A stretch of 64,000 nucleotides of DNA from Streptomyces mangrovi (GCF_900114215.1 NZ_FOSG01000005.1:248001-312000); one strand, 5' to 3'; counted from the first letter of the stretch, positions 30,135 through 39,363 are shown. Numbers and translations: made by a program. The notes: generated by a model not told the origin, from the sequence alone.

Positions 30135-30205
30135 GCGGGCGTAGCTCAATGGTAGAGCCCCAGTCTTCCAAACTGGCTACGCGGGTTCGATTCCCGTCGC
30201 CCGCT
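30135..30205 (+). tRNA. tRNA-Gly (anticodon UCC)
   Basis: The cloverleaf runs from GCGGGCGTAGCTCAA through the anticodon loop CTTCCAA (TCC) and the T-loop GGGTTCGATTCCC to CGCCCGC plus a T discriminator. All four stems pair. The CCA end is not encoded. It lies 113 bp from the divergent tRNA-Pro gene. Confidence 0.94.
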
Positions 30206-30211
30206 CCGGTT

Positions 30212-30252
30212 GCGGAACGGCCCGGTCCTCGATGAGGACCGGGCCGTTCCGC
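30212..30252. terminator. 19-bp hairpin after tRNA-Gly
   Basis: Arms 30212-30230 and 30234-30252 are exact complements around GAT. It follows tRNA-Gly by 6 bp and also lies 37 bp beyond the stop of the small membrane protein gene on the minus strand, so it can serve both directions. Confidence 0.85.
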
Positions 30253-30288
30253 TTCTGCCGGTTTCCGCGCCCGCTTTCCGGGCGCCGC

Positions 30289-30483
30289 TCAGAAGGTGAT
30301 CTGGTTGATCGACTCGGCGAGCGAGTCGAGGAAGCGGTTGATCGACGGGGCGATGCCCGTGGAGGCCAGGAAGAAGCCGAAGAGGATCGCGACGAGCGCG
30401 GGCCCCGCCTTCAGTGAGCCGCTGCGCATGAGAACGACCATGATGATCGCCAAGAGCAGCACCACAGACAGTGAAATGGCCAC
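30289..30483 (-). CDS. Small membrane protein
   Basis: A 64-aa protein with two hydrophobic stretches: MAISLSVVLLLAIIMVVLM at the N-terminus and LVAILFGFFLAST in the middle, joined by a short basic link (RSGSLKAGPA). The polar end IAPSINRFLDSLAESINQIT could be amphipathic. It matches a conserved short Streptomyces hypothetical near tig; the role is unknown. Start GTG 30483. Confidence 0.75.
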   Translation of the reverse strand: MAISLSVVLLLAIIMVVLMRSGSLKAGPALVAILFGFFLASTGIAPSINRFLDSLAESINQITF

Positions 30484-30984
30484 AACTGATCACACCCTCG
30501 GTCGCAACGCCTCTGCGCCGGCCACGCCGGCCCGGGGACCCTCCACCGCGTCCCCGGCGTGACCATCGTGCCACCAACTGCCGTGCCAGTGGAGGCAGGT
30601 GAAGGAACGGCGAGCTCCGGGCGTGTCAGCGGACAGGGTCCGCCGGAGCGCCTCGCCGGGCGCCGACCGGGTCGGTGTGCCGTACACCGGTGCTTCGGAT
30701 CGGATCTTCCGAGAACATTCCCAATTACTTCACCTTTGGAATTGAGCGGTGGCGTGCACCGCGTCGGGCGGAGAAACACCCCCGAGGAAAAGAGCGGCAG
30801 GAATCCGGGCGATAAGTCCGGTATGGGTGGATGAAAGAACGGATCAATGGAGCTTAACGGACACCCTCCGGAAGAAGTCACCGACTGCGGACCGCCCGGA
30901 GGACACCGGTCGCAATTCCCGTTACGGGGGCGGTGAGGCCTTCCCGGATTTACCTCCGGACGGGCTCCCACTAAGGTGCGGCAG
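30484..30984. other. 501-bp intergenic region
   Basis: No convincing gene on either strand. It is locally AT-richer around 30715-30830 (for example TTCCCAATTACTTCACCTTT), which likely includes promoters for the divergent small membrane protein gene and the acyltransferase gene. CAATT near 30721 and AATTG near 30740 are complementary but too short to interpret. Confidence 0.5.
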
Positions 30985-32250
30985 ATGTTCCAAGTCGGCC
31001 ATGAGCGCTCCCCGCTCCCTCCCACCGGACCCGACGCGGCCGCGCCGTCCACACCGTCCGCGCCGTCCGCATCAAAGGCCTCCCGGCCCGGGCCGGGAGG
31101 CGGAGCGGGAGGGGCCAAGCAGCGGGACGCCTTCTTCGACAACGCCAAGTTCCTGGCGATCGCGCTGGTCGTGGTGGGACACGCCTGGCGGCCGGTGATC
31201 GACGACTCCCGGGCGGTGCTGGCGGCCTACAACTTCGTGTACGCCTTCCACATGCCGGCCTTCATCGTCGTCTCCGGCTACTTCTCCCGCGGCTTCGACA
31301 TGCGCCCGAGCCGGGTGCGGCGGCTGGTGACCGGCGTACTGGTGCCGTATCTGATCTTCGAGACCGCCTACAGCCTGTTCAGGAAGGCGGCGGACTCCCC
31401 CGAGCACCCCATAAGCCTGCTCGATCCCTGGTACCTGACCTGGTTCCTGATCGCGCTGTTCGTGTGGCGGCTGACGACGCCCGTCTGGAAGGCGCTGCGC
31501 AGGCCTCTGCCGGTGGCCCTGGGCATCGCCCTGCTGGCCTCCGTATCGCCCGACATCGGCAACGACCTGGACCTCCAGCGGGTGCTGCAACTCCTGCCGT
31601 TCTTCGTCCTCGGCCTCTGTCTGCGCCCCGAGCACTTCGAGCGCGTGCGGCGGCGCGAGGTGCGGCTGCTGAGCGTCCCCGTGGCCGCCGCGGCACTGGT
31701 CTTCGCCTACTGGTCGGGACCCCGGATGAACTTCGAGTGGTTCTACCACAACAGCAGCGGCCAGGAACTCGGCGTGCCCTGGTGGATCGGCATCGCCATG
31801 AAGCTGGCGATGTTCGCCTGCTCGCTGGTGCTGACGGTCTGTTTCCTCGTCTGGGTCCCCCGGCGCCACATGTGGTTCACCGCGCTGGGCGCGGGGACGC
31901 TGTACGCCTACCTGCTGCACGGTTTCCTGGTGCAGGCCTCGCGGATCTTCGGGTGGTACGACGCGTTCCCGTGGATCACCACTCCGGCCGGCATCGTCGT
32001 GCTGACGATCGGCGCCGCGGCCCTGGCGGCGCTGCTGTGCACCTCGCCGGTGCGGCGGACGTTCCGGTTCGCGATGGAGCCCAGGATGGACTGGCTCTTC
32101 AAGCGCGACGCCGCCGAGGCGGCGCGGCAGCGCTCCGCCGCACCGGCCGAGTCCGCCGAGTCCGCCGACTCGTCCGGGACGGCGGTGTCCTCCGGGACGG
32201 CGGTGTCCTCCGGGACAGCCCGGGCGGCCGGGACGTCCGGCTCGCGCTGA
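30985..32250 (+). CDS. Membrane acyltransferase (acyltransferase 3 family)
   Basis: A ~421-aa integral membrane O-acyltransferase of the NolL/OafA type, which uses a cytoplasmic acyl donor to modify surface sugars or lipids. The motif histidine is in FLAIALVVVGHAWRPVIDDS, followed by the second conserved block AYNFVYAFHMPAFIVVSGYF. About ten hydrophobic helices follow, including WFLIALFVWRLTTPVW and LLPFFVLGLCLRPEHF. The N-terminus (~45 aa) is Pro/Ala-rich and the C-terminus carries a short SSGTAV triple repeat. ATG 30985 has AAGGTG at 6 nt; a GTG three codons upstream (30976) is nearly equivalent. The acceptor is unknown. Confidence 0.88.
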   Translation: MFQVGHERSPLPPTGPDAAAPSTPSAPSASKASRPGPGGGAGGAKQRDAFFDNAKFLAIALVVVGHAWRPVIDDSRAVLAAYNFVYAFHMPAFIVVSGYFSRGFDMRPSRVRRLVTGVLVPYLIFETAYSLFRKAADSPEHPISLLDPWYLTWFLIALFVWRLTTPVWKALRRPLPVALGIALLASVSPDIGNDLDLQRVLQLLPFFVLGLCLRPEHFERVRRREVRLLSVPVAAAALVFAYWSGPRMNFEWFYHNSSGQELGVPWWIGIAMKLAMFACSLVLTVCFLVWVPRRHMWFTALGAGTLYAYLLHGFLVQASRIFGWYDAFPWITTPAGIVVLTIGAAALAALLCTSPVRRTFRFAMEPRMDWLFKRDAAEAARQRSAAPAESAESADSSGTAVSSGTAVSSGTARAAGTSGSR

Positions 32251-32266
32251 CCGTCCGCCCGGGATC

Positions 32267-33043
32267 TCACCGCTCCGCTGCGCCGTACGGCTCCCGCAGA
32301 CCCTGCCTGATCTCCCTCAGGACCCTGCGGCTGAGTCCGTCGGCGCCGCGCGTCGTCTCCGGCAGCCGGTAGCGGGGGGTGAGGCGCAGGGTGTGGGCGC
32401 AGGCGTGGTCCAGTCCGATCCCGTGCCCGGCGGAGACGAAGACCGGTCTGACGCCGGGCCGGGTGCGCAGCGCGCGGCCCACGGTCTCGGCCGGGGTGGA
32501 GCTCCGGTCCAGCAGCGGCGAGGTGTCGCCCCGCCGCGGTCCCGGCTCGGTGTGGTCGAAGACGAAGGGCGACTTGGCGACCCCGAAGCACGGCAGCCCG
32601 GTCAGCACGCCCAGATGCACCGCCAGCCCGGCCCGCCGGGGGTGCGCGTAGCCGTAGCCGTCGCAGACCACCAGATCGGGTGACGTGCCGAGCTTCTCCA
32701 GCGCGGCCAGTACCGGCGGCAGCTCGCGGAAGGCGAGCAGGCCGGGGATGTACGGGAAGCGGCTGCGGCCGGTGTGGACGGACTCCTCCAGTACCTCCAG
32801 GCTCTCCGCGTCCAGCACCACGGCCGCCGCGACCAGCAGGTCGCTGTCCTCGTCATAGGTGACGTCGACCCCGGCGATCCGGCGCGCCCGCCCCGGCGCC
32901 GGTCCCGGGCCCACCGGGTCGGCCGCGGCCCGGATGCGCTCCTGCTCGGCCACCGCCTCGGCCTCGGTGACCGGCCAGCGCGGCCCGCCGGTCGTGCCCG
33001 CCGTGCCCGCCGTGCCGGTCGTGCCGGTCGTGCTGTCAGTCAC
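32267..33043 (-). CDS. nfi: Endonuclease V (deoxyinosine 3'-endonuclease)
   Basis: A 258-aa DNA-repair nuclease that nicks near deoxyinosine. Catalytic Asp60 is in RRIAGVDVTYDEDSD, Glu107 in FPYIPGLLAFRELPP and Asp128 in VVCDGYGYAHPRRAGLAVHL, where the PYIPG wedge and the DG.G..HPR motif are the family hallmarks. The N-terminal ~20 residues are a Thr/Gly-rich lead not found in most homologues, so translation may start a little inside. It overlaps the end of the upstream phosphatase gene by 8 bp, giving a two-gene transcription unit. Confidence 0.95.
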   Translation of the reverse strand: MTDSTTGTTGTAGTAGTTGGPRWPVTEAEAVAEQERIRAAADPVGPGPAPGRARRIAGVDVTYDEDSDLLVAAAVVLDAESLEVLEESVHTGRSRFPYIPGLLAFRELPPVLAALEKLGTSPDLVVCDGYGYAHPRRAGLAVHLGVLTGLPCFGVAKSPFVFDHTEPGPRRGDTSPLLDRSSTPAETVGRALRTRPGVRPVFVSAGHGIGLDHACAHTLRLTPRYRLPETTRGADGLSRRVLREIRQGLREPYGAAER

Positions 33044-34190
33044 GGCGGATCAGCAGCAGGGCCCGGTCGTCGTTGACGTCGCGGGCGACGGCCTCGATCA
33101 GATGCCAGGCGGCCCCCTCGAAGCCTGCGACGACATAGCGGTCGGCCTCTCCCGTCAGCCGGTCGATGCCCTCGGCCAGCTCCCTCTCGGCGGTCTCCAC
33201 CAGGCCGTCGGTGAAGAGCATCAGGACGTCGCCGGGGCGCAGGCTGCCCTTGACCGGGTCGAACCGGGCGCCGTCGTAGACGCCCAGGAGCGGTCCATCG
33301 GCGTTCTTCTCCTCCCAGCGGCCGCTGCCGGCGTTGAGCTGGAGGGCCGGCACATGGCCCGCGGAGAACAGCTCGTAGTCGCCGCTGTCGAGGTCGAGGA
33401 CGAGGTGCACGGAGGTCGCGAAGCCCTCCTGCCAGTCCTGGCGCAGCAGGTAGTCGTTGGCGGCCGGGAGGAAGGCGTGCGGGGGCAGGGAGCCCAGCAG
33501 TCCGCCGAAGGCGCCGGACAGCAGCAGCGCGCGGGAGCCCGCGTCCATGCCCTTGCCGGAGACGTCGGTGAGGACGGCCTCCAGGGTGCGGCGGTCGGGC
33601 CCGGTGAGGGTGGCGACGACGAAGTCACCGGAGAAGGACTGCCCGCCCGCCGGGCGCAGCGCCATCTCCCGGTGCCAGCCCGCGGGCAGCTTCGGCAGCT
33701 TGCTCTGGACGCGGATGCGTTCGCGCAGGTCGAACAGCATGGTGTTGCCGCGCCGCCAGGGAACGCCGACCCGGCTGCGGAACTGGGCGATCAGCAGCCC
33801 GGAGAGCCCGACCGCGCCCACCACCAGGACCGTCCCCGGTGTGACGCGGCCGGGCCCGGCCGTGTACGGGCCGAGCGCGGTGGCCTCCACGATCAGGGCG
33901 CCGGCCGCGGCGGCGTACAGGACCAGCAGGCTGGCCGGGCGCAGCAGCAGGCCGCCCGCGATGACCGGCAGCACCAGTGCCTCGGGCGCGAACCACAGCG
34001 GCTCGGCGGCGGTGGCGTAGGCGAGGGCGGGGACGGTGGCGAGCAGGGCGGCGAAGGCGATCCAGTCGGACCCCTCGCCGCGGAAGTAGTCGACGGCGGA
34101 GCGGCGCAGGACCGTGCGGGCCCGGTGGACGGCCTTGCGGGCCTGGTACAACCGGGGCGCGGGGAGGGTGTTGCCCGTGCGACCTGCCAT
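33036..34190 (-). CDS. Membrane PP2C-type (SpoIIE) serine/threonine phosphatase
   Basis: A 384-aa protein. The N-terminal third holds about four hydrophobic helices (DWIAFAALLATVPALAYATA; ALVLPVIAGGLLLRPASLLV). The cytoplasmic SpoIIE/PP2C domain spans ~165-384, with metal-binding aspartates in SFSGDFVVATLTG, VLTDVSGKGMDAGSRALLLS and VLMLFTDGLVETAERELAEG, ending DDRALLLIRRD. Such phosphatases usually dephosphorylate anti-anti-sigma factors; no sigma-factor partner is coded nearby. ATG 34190 follows AAGG at 8 nt. Linkage to endonuclease V (8-bp overlap) is recurrent in Streptomyces but has no known meaning. Confidence 0.92.
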   Translation of the reverse strand: MAGRTGNTLPAPRLYQARKAVHRARTVLRRSAVDYFRGEGSDWIAFAALLATVPALAYATAAEPLWFAPEALVLPVIAGGLLLRPASLLVLYAAAAGALIVEATALGPYTAGPGRVTPGTVLVVGAVGLSGLLIAQFRSRVGVPWRRGNTMLFDLRERIRVQSKLPKLPAGWHREMALRPAGGQSFSGDFVVATLTGPDRRTLEAVLTDVSGKGMDAGSRALLLSGAFGGLLGSLPPHAFLPAANDYLLRQDWQEGFATSVHLVLDLDSGDYELFSAGHVPALQLNAGSGRWEEKNADGPLLGVYDGARFDPVKGSLRPGDVLMLFTDGLVETAERELAEGIDRLTGEADRYVVAGFEGAAWHLIEAVARDVNDDRALLLIRRD

Positions 34191-34304
34191 GTCAGGGACC
34201 TTATCCACCCGTTCGGGGGTCCGTCGATTCCCGATATGGGGTGACCTGAAGCGGTGTTCGATAACCAGTCGCCCCGCTCCCGCCTCCCTGATAGGGATGA
34301 GCGC

Positions 34305-35534
34305 ATGACGAGTACGGATATGCGGACGCTGCGCCCCAGGGAATGGGACGACTGGTACGGCAAGCTCGAACTCGCCTTCGGGGAGTCCGAGCCGCCCGAG
34401 GCCCGGGCGCTGTGGCGGGAGCTGACGGAGTTCGAACGGGCGGTCGCCGTCCGGGACGGGGAGGAGATCGTCGGTACGGCCGGCACGCTCTCCTTCCGCA
34501 TGTCGGTTCCCGGTGGCGCGATCGTGCCCACCGGCGGGCTGTCGATGGTCAGTGTGGCCGCCACGCACCGGCGGCGCGGCATCCTGACCGCCATGATGCG
34601 GCGGCAGCTGGACGACGTACGGGCGGCCGGGGAGCCGCTGGCGGTGCTGACCGCCTCGGAGCCGGCGATCTACGGGCGCTTCGGGTACGGCGTCGCCGCC
34701 CGCCACCTGCGCGCGCGGATCGACACGGCCCGGGTGCGCCTGGCGGTGCCGCCGGGTGCGGACGGGGTCCGGCTGCGGAACGCCGACCCGGCCGGATCGC
34801 TGGAGGAGTGCGAGAAGCTGTACGCCCGCCTGGTGCCTTCCCGGCCCGGCATGCTGGAGCGGCGCCCGGGCTGGGAGCGGCAGGGGGTGCTGGATCCCGA
34901 GGGCTGGCGGGAGGGCGCGTCGGCGCTGCGCTGTGTGCTGGCCGAGGCGGACGGCGAGTTGCGCGGATACGCCCGCTACGCCGTCAAGCCGGAGTGGGAC
35001 GCGGCCGGGCCGAAGGGCACGGTGGTGGTGCACGATCTGGAGGCGCCGGACCCGGCGGCGTACGCGGCGCTGTGGCGCTTCCTGTTCGAGATCGATCTGA
35101 CCTCGACGGTGGAGGCGAAGTCCCGCCCGGTGGACGATCCGCTGCTCCACCTGGTCAGCGACATCCGGCGGTGCGAGCTCGGTCTGCGCGACCTGCTGCA
35201 TCTGCGTCCGGTGGAGGTGGGCGCGGCGCTGGCGGCCCGCCGCTACGCGGCGCCGGTGGACGTGGTGCTGGAGGTGGAGGACTCCTTCTGCCCCTGGAAC
35301 ACGGGGCGTTGGCGGCTGACCGGCGACGCCTCGGGCGCGTCCTGCGAGCGCACCGGTGACGCGGCCGAACTGGCGCTGAGCGCGAGGGAGTTGGGCGAGG
35401 TCTATCTGGGCGGTACGTCCCTGGCCGCGCTGGCGGGCGCCGGACGGGTGCGGGAGCTGCGTCCCGGGGCGCTGGCCGGGGCCGCGACCGCGTTCTCCTG
35501 GCCCGTCGCTCCGTGGCTGCCGCACGGCTTCTGA
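34305..35534 (+). CDS. Eis-type GNAT acetyltransferase
   Basis: A 409-aa protein of the Eis (enhanced intracellular survival) family: two tandem GNAT-like domains plus a C-terminal sterol-carrier-like domain. The acetyl-CoA loop VSVAATHRRRGILTAMMRRQ is followed by SEPAIYGRFGYGVAARH, both characteristic of Eis proteins. The chain ends in a phenylalanine (PHGF), as Eis proteins do, whose terminal carboxylate serves as catalytic base. Members acetylate amines such as aminoglycosides at several positions, but activity cannot be predicted here. ATG 34305 is preceded by AGGGA; it is divergent from the phosphatase gene. Confidence 0.9.
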   Translation: MTSTDMRTLRPREWDDWYGKLELAFGESEPPEARALWRELTEFERAVAVRDGEEIVGTAGTLSFRMSVPGGAIVPTGGLSMVSVAATHRRRGILTAMMRRQLDDVRAAGEPLAVLTASEPAIYGRFGYGVAARHLRARIDTARVRLAVPPGADGVRLRNADPAGSLEECEKLYARLVPSRPGMLERRPGWERQGVLDPEGWREGASALRCVLAEADGELRGYARYAVKPEWDAAGPKGTVVVHDLEAPDPAAYAALWRFLFEIDLTSTVEAKSRPVDDPLLHLVSDIRRCELGLRDLLHLRPVEVGAALAARRYAAPVDVVLEVEDSFCPWNTGRWRLTGDASGASCERTGDAAELALSARELGEVYLGGTSLAALAGAGRVRELRPGALAGAATAFSWPVAPWLPHGF

Positions 35535-35601
35535 CGGCTCGGGCCCACTGGTGGGCCGGTGGACCCGGTGGCCCGGTGGGCGAGGCGGGCCCGGCGGCGG
35601 G

Positions 35602-36438
35602 TCAGGGCTTCTGGCAACCGGGGCACCAGAACAGGTTGCGGGCGGCGAGCGGGGCGGTGCGGATCTCCTCGCCGCAGATGTGGCAGGGCATCCCGGCCCG
35701 GCGGTAGACGTACACCTCGCCGCCGTGGTCGTCCACGCGCGGCGGGCGGCCCATGGCCTCGGGGGTGTGCTCGGGCCGTACGGTGTCGATGCGGTTGTTC
35801 CGTACGCCCTCGCGCATCAGCCCGGTCAGGTCCGCCCAGACCGACTCCCATTCGGCCCGGGTGAGGTCCCTGCCCGCCCGGTAGGGGTCGATGTTGTGCC
35901 GGAAGAGGACCTCGGCGCGGTAGACGTTGCCGACGCCCGCGACGACCTTCTGGTCCATCAGCAGCGCGGCGAACGTGGTGCGGCTGCGGGAGATCCGCGC
36001 CCAGGCCCTCCCGGGGTCGGCGTCGGGGCGCAGCGGGTCGGGGCCCAGGCGGTCGGTGACCGCGTCCTTCTCCGCCGCGGTGAGCAGTTCGCAGGTGCTG
36101 GGTCCGCGCAGGTCGGCGTAGGCCAGGGGCGCCTTCGCGGTGGCCAGGCGCAGGCGTATCTGCCCGACGGGGGCGGGGGGTGCCCCCTCGCCGAGGGCGA
36201 AGGAGCCGTACAGGCCCAGGTGGATGTGGATCCACTCGCCGTCGGCCTCGTCCGGGGTATGGGGGAAGCCGAGGAAGAGGTGCTTGCCGTGGGCGTCGGC
36301 GCCGCCCATCGTCCGGCCGTCGACGAGGGCGGCCCCGTCTTCGAAGCGGCCCTGGGGGCTGGAGGCGTGGACGGGCCGGCCGCCGAACCTCTCGTCGAGG
36401 TCGGCGGCCAGCCGGTGGATGGTGTGGCCTTCCGGCAC
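35602..36438 (-). CDS. nei: Fpg/Nei-family DNA glycosylase
   Basis: A 278-aa bifunctional glycosylase/AP lyase for oxidised bases. It starts PEGHTIHRLAADL: Pro2 supplies the catalytic amine and Glu3 is conserved. The helix-two-turn-helix segment DQKVVAGVGNVYRAEVLFRH is complete, and the C-terminal zinc finger has CHICG and CPGCQ. PEGHT rather than PELPE at the N-terminus places it with the actinobacterial Nei2-like group. ATG 36438 is required to expose Pro2. It is followed within 25 bp by rpiB upstream on the same strand, and the two may be co-transcribed. Confidence 0.95.
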   Translation of the reverse strand: MPEGHTIHRLAADLDERFGGRPVHASSPQGRFEDGAALVDGRTMGGADAHGKHLFLGFPHTPDEADGEWIHIHLGLYGSFALGEGAPPAPVGQIRLRLATAKAPLAYADLRGPSTCELLTAAEKDAVTDRLGPDPLRPDADPGRAWARISRSRTTFAALLMDQKVVAGVGNVYRAEVLFRHNIDPYRAGRDLTRAEWESVWADLTGLMREGVRNNRIDTVRPEHTPEAMGRPPRVDDHGGEVYVYRRAGMPCHICGEEIRTAPLAARNLFWCPGCQKP

Positions 36439-36462
36439 GGGTGCGGTTCAGTCCTCGCGGGT

Positions 36463-36951
36463 TCAGTCCTGCTGGGGGTGGTGGGCGGGGACGGGCGGGA
36501 GGTTCCCGGTCCGCTCGTACGACGAGAGCATGTCGATACGGCGGATGTGCCGCTCGTCGCCGGAGAACGGGGTGTCGAGGAAGGCCTGCACGAAGGAGAC
36601 GGCCTCCTCGGCGGTGTGCATCCGGGCGCCGACGCTGATCACGTTGGCGTCGTTGTGCTCCCGGCCCAGCCTGGCGGTCTCCACGCTCCACGCCAGCGCG
36701 GCCCGCACCCCCTTGACCTTGTTGGCGGCGATGGCCTCGCCGTTGCCCGAGCCGCCGATGACGATGCCCAGGGAGTCCTCGTCGTCGGCCGTCTGCTCCG
36801 CGGCGCGCAGGCAGAAGGGCGGGTAGTCGTCGGCCGCGTCGTAGATGTGGGGGCCGCAGTCGACGGGCTCGTGCCCGGCCTCCTTCAGCCACTGGACGAG
36901 GTGGTTCTTCAGTTCGTAGCCGGCATGGTCGGAGCCGAGGTACACGCGCAT
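36463..36951 (-). CDS. rpiB: Ribose-5-phosphate isomerase B
   Basis: A 162-aa isomerase interconverting ribose 5-phosphate and ribulose 5-phosphate in the pentose phosphate pathway. Family motifs are MRVYLGSDHAGYELKNHL and GIVIGGSGNGEAIAANKVKG. As in mycobacterial RpiB, the active-site cysteine of the E. coli enzyme is replaced and a glutamate (Glu72 here) is the likely base. HNDANVISVGARMHTAEEA is the standard C-terminal block. The last ~15 residues (PPVPAHHPQQD) are a non-conserved tail. Confidence 0.95.
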   Translation of the reverse strand: MRVYLGSDHAGYELKNHLVQWLKEAGHEPVDCGPHIYDAADDYPPFCLRAAEQTADDEDSLGIVIGGSGNGEAIAANKVKGVRAALAWSVETARLGREHNDANVISVGARMHTAEEAVSFVQAFLDTPFSGDERHIRRIDMLSSYERTGNLPPVPAHHPQQD

Positions 36952-36977
36952 GGGACGGAAGTCTATTCAGGCCCGGG

Positions 36978-37586
36978 TCAGGACTTGCGCCCGACCAGCC
37001 TCCAGGCCGTGGGGAGGGCTCCCATGGCCAGGGCCGCCTTGAGCGCGTCGCCGATCAGGAAGGGCACCAGGCCGGCCGCGACGGCCTGGCCGATGGACAT
37101 GCCCGTGGCCAGCGCCAGGTAGGGGACGCCGACGGCGTAGATGATCGCGGTGCCCACGGCCATGGTCCCGGCGGTGCGCAGTGCGCCGCGGTCACCGCCG
37201 CGGCGGGCCAGGGCGCCGACGGCGACGGCGGCCAGCAGCATGCCGATGATGTAGCCGAAGGAGGGCATCGCGGCGCCGGAGGCGCCCTCGGCGAACCACG
37301 GCATCCCGGCCACGCCCGCGGCGGCGTACAGCCCCATGGAGGCCAGGGCGCGGCGGGGTCCCAGGCCGGCGCCGAGCAGCAGGGCGGCGAAGGTCTGGCC
37401 GGTGACGGGGACGGGCGAGCCCGGCACGGGGACCGCGAGCTGCGCGGCCACTCCGGTGAGCGCGGCGCCGCCGAGCACCAGCGCCACGTCGCGCAGGCGG
37501 GCGCGGGCCGCGGTGGAGGCGGGCAGGACGTCGGCGAGGACGGCGCCCGGGCGGACGGTGGCTGTGGTGGTGGCAGAGGTGCTCAT
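36978..37586 (-). CDS. bioY: Biotin transporter substrate-binding component BioY
   Basis: A ~202-aa integral membrane S-component of an ECF-type biotin transporter. Six hydrophobic helices are seen, with the BioY signatures VPVPGSPVPVTGQTFAALLL and GLGPRRALASMGLYAAAGVA, and the later block PSFGYIIGMLLAAVAVGAL. No bioM/bioN ATPase or transmembrane genes are adjacent, so it may act alone or with a shared ECF module. ATG 37586 is chosen; a GTG immediately upstream (37589) is equivalent. A GACGTTA direct repeat lies ~45 bp upstream, but I could not match it to a known biotin operator. Confidence 0.93.
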   Translation of the reverse strand: MSTSATTTATVRPGAVLADVLPASTAARARLRDVALVLGGAALTGVAAQLAVPVPGSPVPVTGQTFAALLLGAGLGPRRALASMGLYAAAGVAGMPWFAEGASGAAMPSFGYIIGMLLAAVAVGALARRGGDRGALRTAGTMAVGTAIIYAVGVPYLALATGMSIGQAVAAGLVPFLIGDALKAALAMGALPTAWRLVGRKS

Positions 37587-37888
37587 CACGGCTCCGGTCT
37601 CGTGAGGACTTCGGGGGACGCCCCGACGTTAACCGACGTTAGCCCCAAAGCCCCCGTGAGATTGACGACAAAGAAGGGCAGGTCCAGCTTGTGGGAGGCG
37701 GCTGGAGAGCGCCTGGAGCGGCGCGTGCCGACGGCCGGCGCACGGAGCGGCCAAGGTGTCCGCATATCGGACAGTGGGGCGGGGGACGTTGCCGCGGACC
37801 GGGTCGGGCGCCCACACTGACCGAGTGCGGAGCCGAATGTTCCGCTTCCCCCCCTCCTCCCCCCGATCCCCTGGACGGCACCTTCCCC

Positions 37889-39325
37889 ATGTCCGGCACG
37901 CCCGATGTGAAGACCACCGCCTCCCCCCGCCGGGAGGCGGACGGCACCGAGCACTCCGCCCTCTCCCACGGCCTCAAACAGCGCCATCTGTCGATGATCG
38001 CCCTCGGCGGCGTGATCGGCGCGGGCCTCTTCGTCGGCTCCGGTGCGGGCATCGCCGCCGCGGGCCCGTCCATCGTCCTGGCCTACGCCGCCTCCGGGCT
38101 GCTGGTGATGCTGGTGATGCGGATGCTCGGCGAGATGTCCGCCGCCCACCCCGCCTCCGGTTCCTTCTCCGTGCACGCCGAGCGCGCGATCGGTCCGTGG
38201 GCCGGCTTCACCGCCGGGTGGATCTTCTGGGTGCTGCTGTGCGTGGCCGTCGCCGTGGAGGCGCTGGGCGCGGCGACGATCATGGCGGGCTGGCTCCCGG
38301 GCACCCCGCAGTGGCTGTGGGTGGCCGTCTTCATGGCGGCGTTCACCGGCAGCAACCTGCTGGCCGTGCGGAACTTCGGCGAGTACGAGTTCTGGTTCGC
38401 CGCGCTGAAGGTCGCCGCGATCGTCCTGTTCATCGTCCTGGGCCTGGTGGCCGTCTCGGGCCTGCTGCCCTCCACCCCCTCCCCCGGTCTGGGCAACCTC
38501 ACCGGGCAGGGCGGCTTCCTGCCCAACGGCGCGGAGGGCCTGGTCGTCGGCCTGCTGGCCTCGGTCTTCGCCTACGGCGGGCTGGAGACGGTGACCATCG
38601 CCGCGGCCGAGTCGAAGGACCCGGTGCGGGGCGTCGCCAGGGCCGTGCGCACGGCGATGTGGCGCATCGCGGTCTTCTACGTCGGCTCGATCGCGGTGAT
38701 CGTCACGCTGATCCCCTGGGACGACGAGTCGGTGCTCTCCGGTCCGTACGCCGCCGTGCTGGAGCACATCGGCGTCCCGGCCGCCGCCGAGGTCATGAAC
38801 GTGGTGGTGCTGGTCGCCCTGCTGTCGGCCATGAACGCCAACATCTACGGTGCCTCGCGGATGGCGTACTCGCTGGTCGCCCGGGGCGAGGGCCCGGCCT
38901 TCCTGGGGCGGGTCGGCGGCGGGGTGCCGCGCCGGACGGTGCTGGCCTCGGCCGCCTTCGGGTTCTTCGCCGTGCTGCTGAGCTTCTGGTGGCCCGACAC
39001 CGTCTTCGCCTGGCTGCTGAACATGGTCGGCGCCGCCGTGCTGGTGGTGTGGGGCTTCATCGCCGTCTCCCAGCTGATCACCCGCCGCAGGCTGGAGCGC
39101 GAGGCGCCGGAGAAGCTGGTGGTGCGCATGTGGCTGTTCCCCGTGCTGACCTGGCTGTCGCTGGCCGGGGTGTCCGCGGTGCTGCTGCTGATGCTGCGCG
39201 AGGGCGACACCCGCACCCAGCTCGCGTTCACCGCCGGGCTCACCCTGGCCCTGTCGGCGGTCGGGCTGGTGCGGCAGCGGCGGGCCGCGGCGAGGGCTGC
39301 CGCCGGGGCGGCGCGCGGGCGGTAG
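37889..39325 (+). CDS. APC-family amino acid permease (GABA-permease-like)
   Basis: A 478-aa permease with about 12 transmembrane helices. The N-terminal signature is the classical AAT-family HLSMIALGGVIGAGLFVGSG, followed by EMSAAHPASGSFSVHAERAI and the later FAYGGLETVTIAAAESKDP. Substrate may be GABA, proline or another neutral amino acid; the sequence does not decide this. ATG 37889 is chosen because the cytoplasmic lead (MSGTPDVKTTASPRREADG) then has normal length; its ribosome site (GGACGG) is weak. The 302-bp gap to divergent bioY holds no other gene that I can see. Confidence 0.93.
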   Translation: MSGTPDVKTTASPRREADGTEHSALSHGLKQRHLSMIALGGVIGAGLFVGSGAGIAAAGPSIVLAYAASGLLVMLVMRMLGEMSAAHPASGSFSVHAERAIGPWAGFTAGWIFWVLLCVAVAVEALGAATIMAGWLPGTPQWLWVAVFMAAFTGSNLLAVRNFGEYEFWFAALKVAAIVLFIVLGLVAVSGLLPSTPSPGLGNLTGQGGFLPNGAEGLVVGLLASVFAYGGLETVTIAAAESKDPVRGVARAVRTAMWRIAVFYVGSIAVIVTLIPWDDESVLSGPYAAVLEHIGVPAAAEVMNVVVLVALLSAMNANIYGASRMAYSLVARGEGPAFLGRVGGGVPRRTVLASAAFGFFAVLLSFWWPDTVFAWLLNMVGAAVLVVWGFIAVSQLITRRRLEREAPEKLVVRMWLFPVLTWLSLAGVSAVLLLMLREGDTRTQLAFTAGLTLALSAVGLVRQRRAAARAAAGAARGR

Positions 39326-39363
39326 CCGCCGCGCCTCCGTACGCCCCGGCGCGCGCTGTTGCC

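Noticed and set aside
32150..32230. Triple SSGTAV-coding repeat at the end of the acyltransferase gene as a mobile or regulatory repeat
   Set aside because: It is in frame, at the disordered C-terminus, and looks like simple coding-sequence expansion.
37600..37660. Possible biotin-responsive operator before bioY (ACGTTAACCG/ACGTTAGCCC)
   Set aside because: A short direct repeat only; it does not fit the inverted BioQ or BirA sites I know, so no regulatory claim is made.
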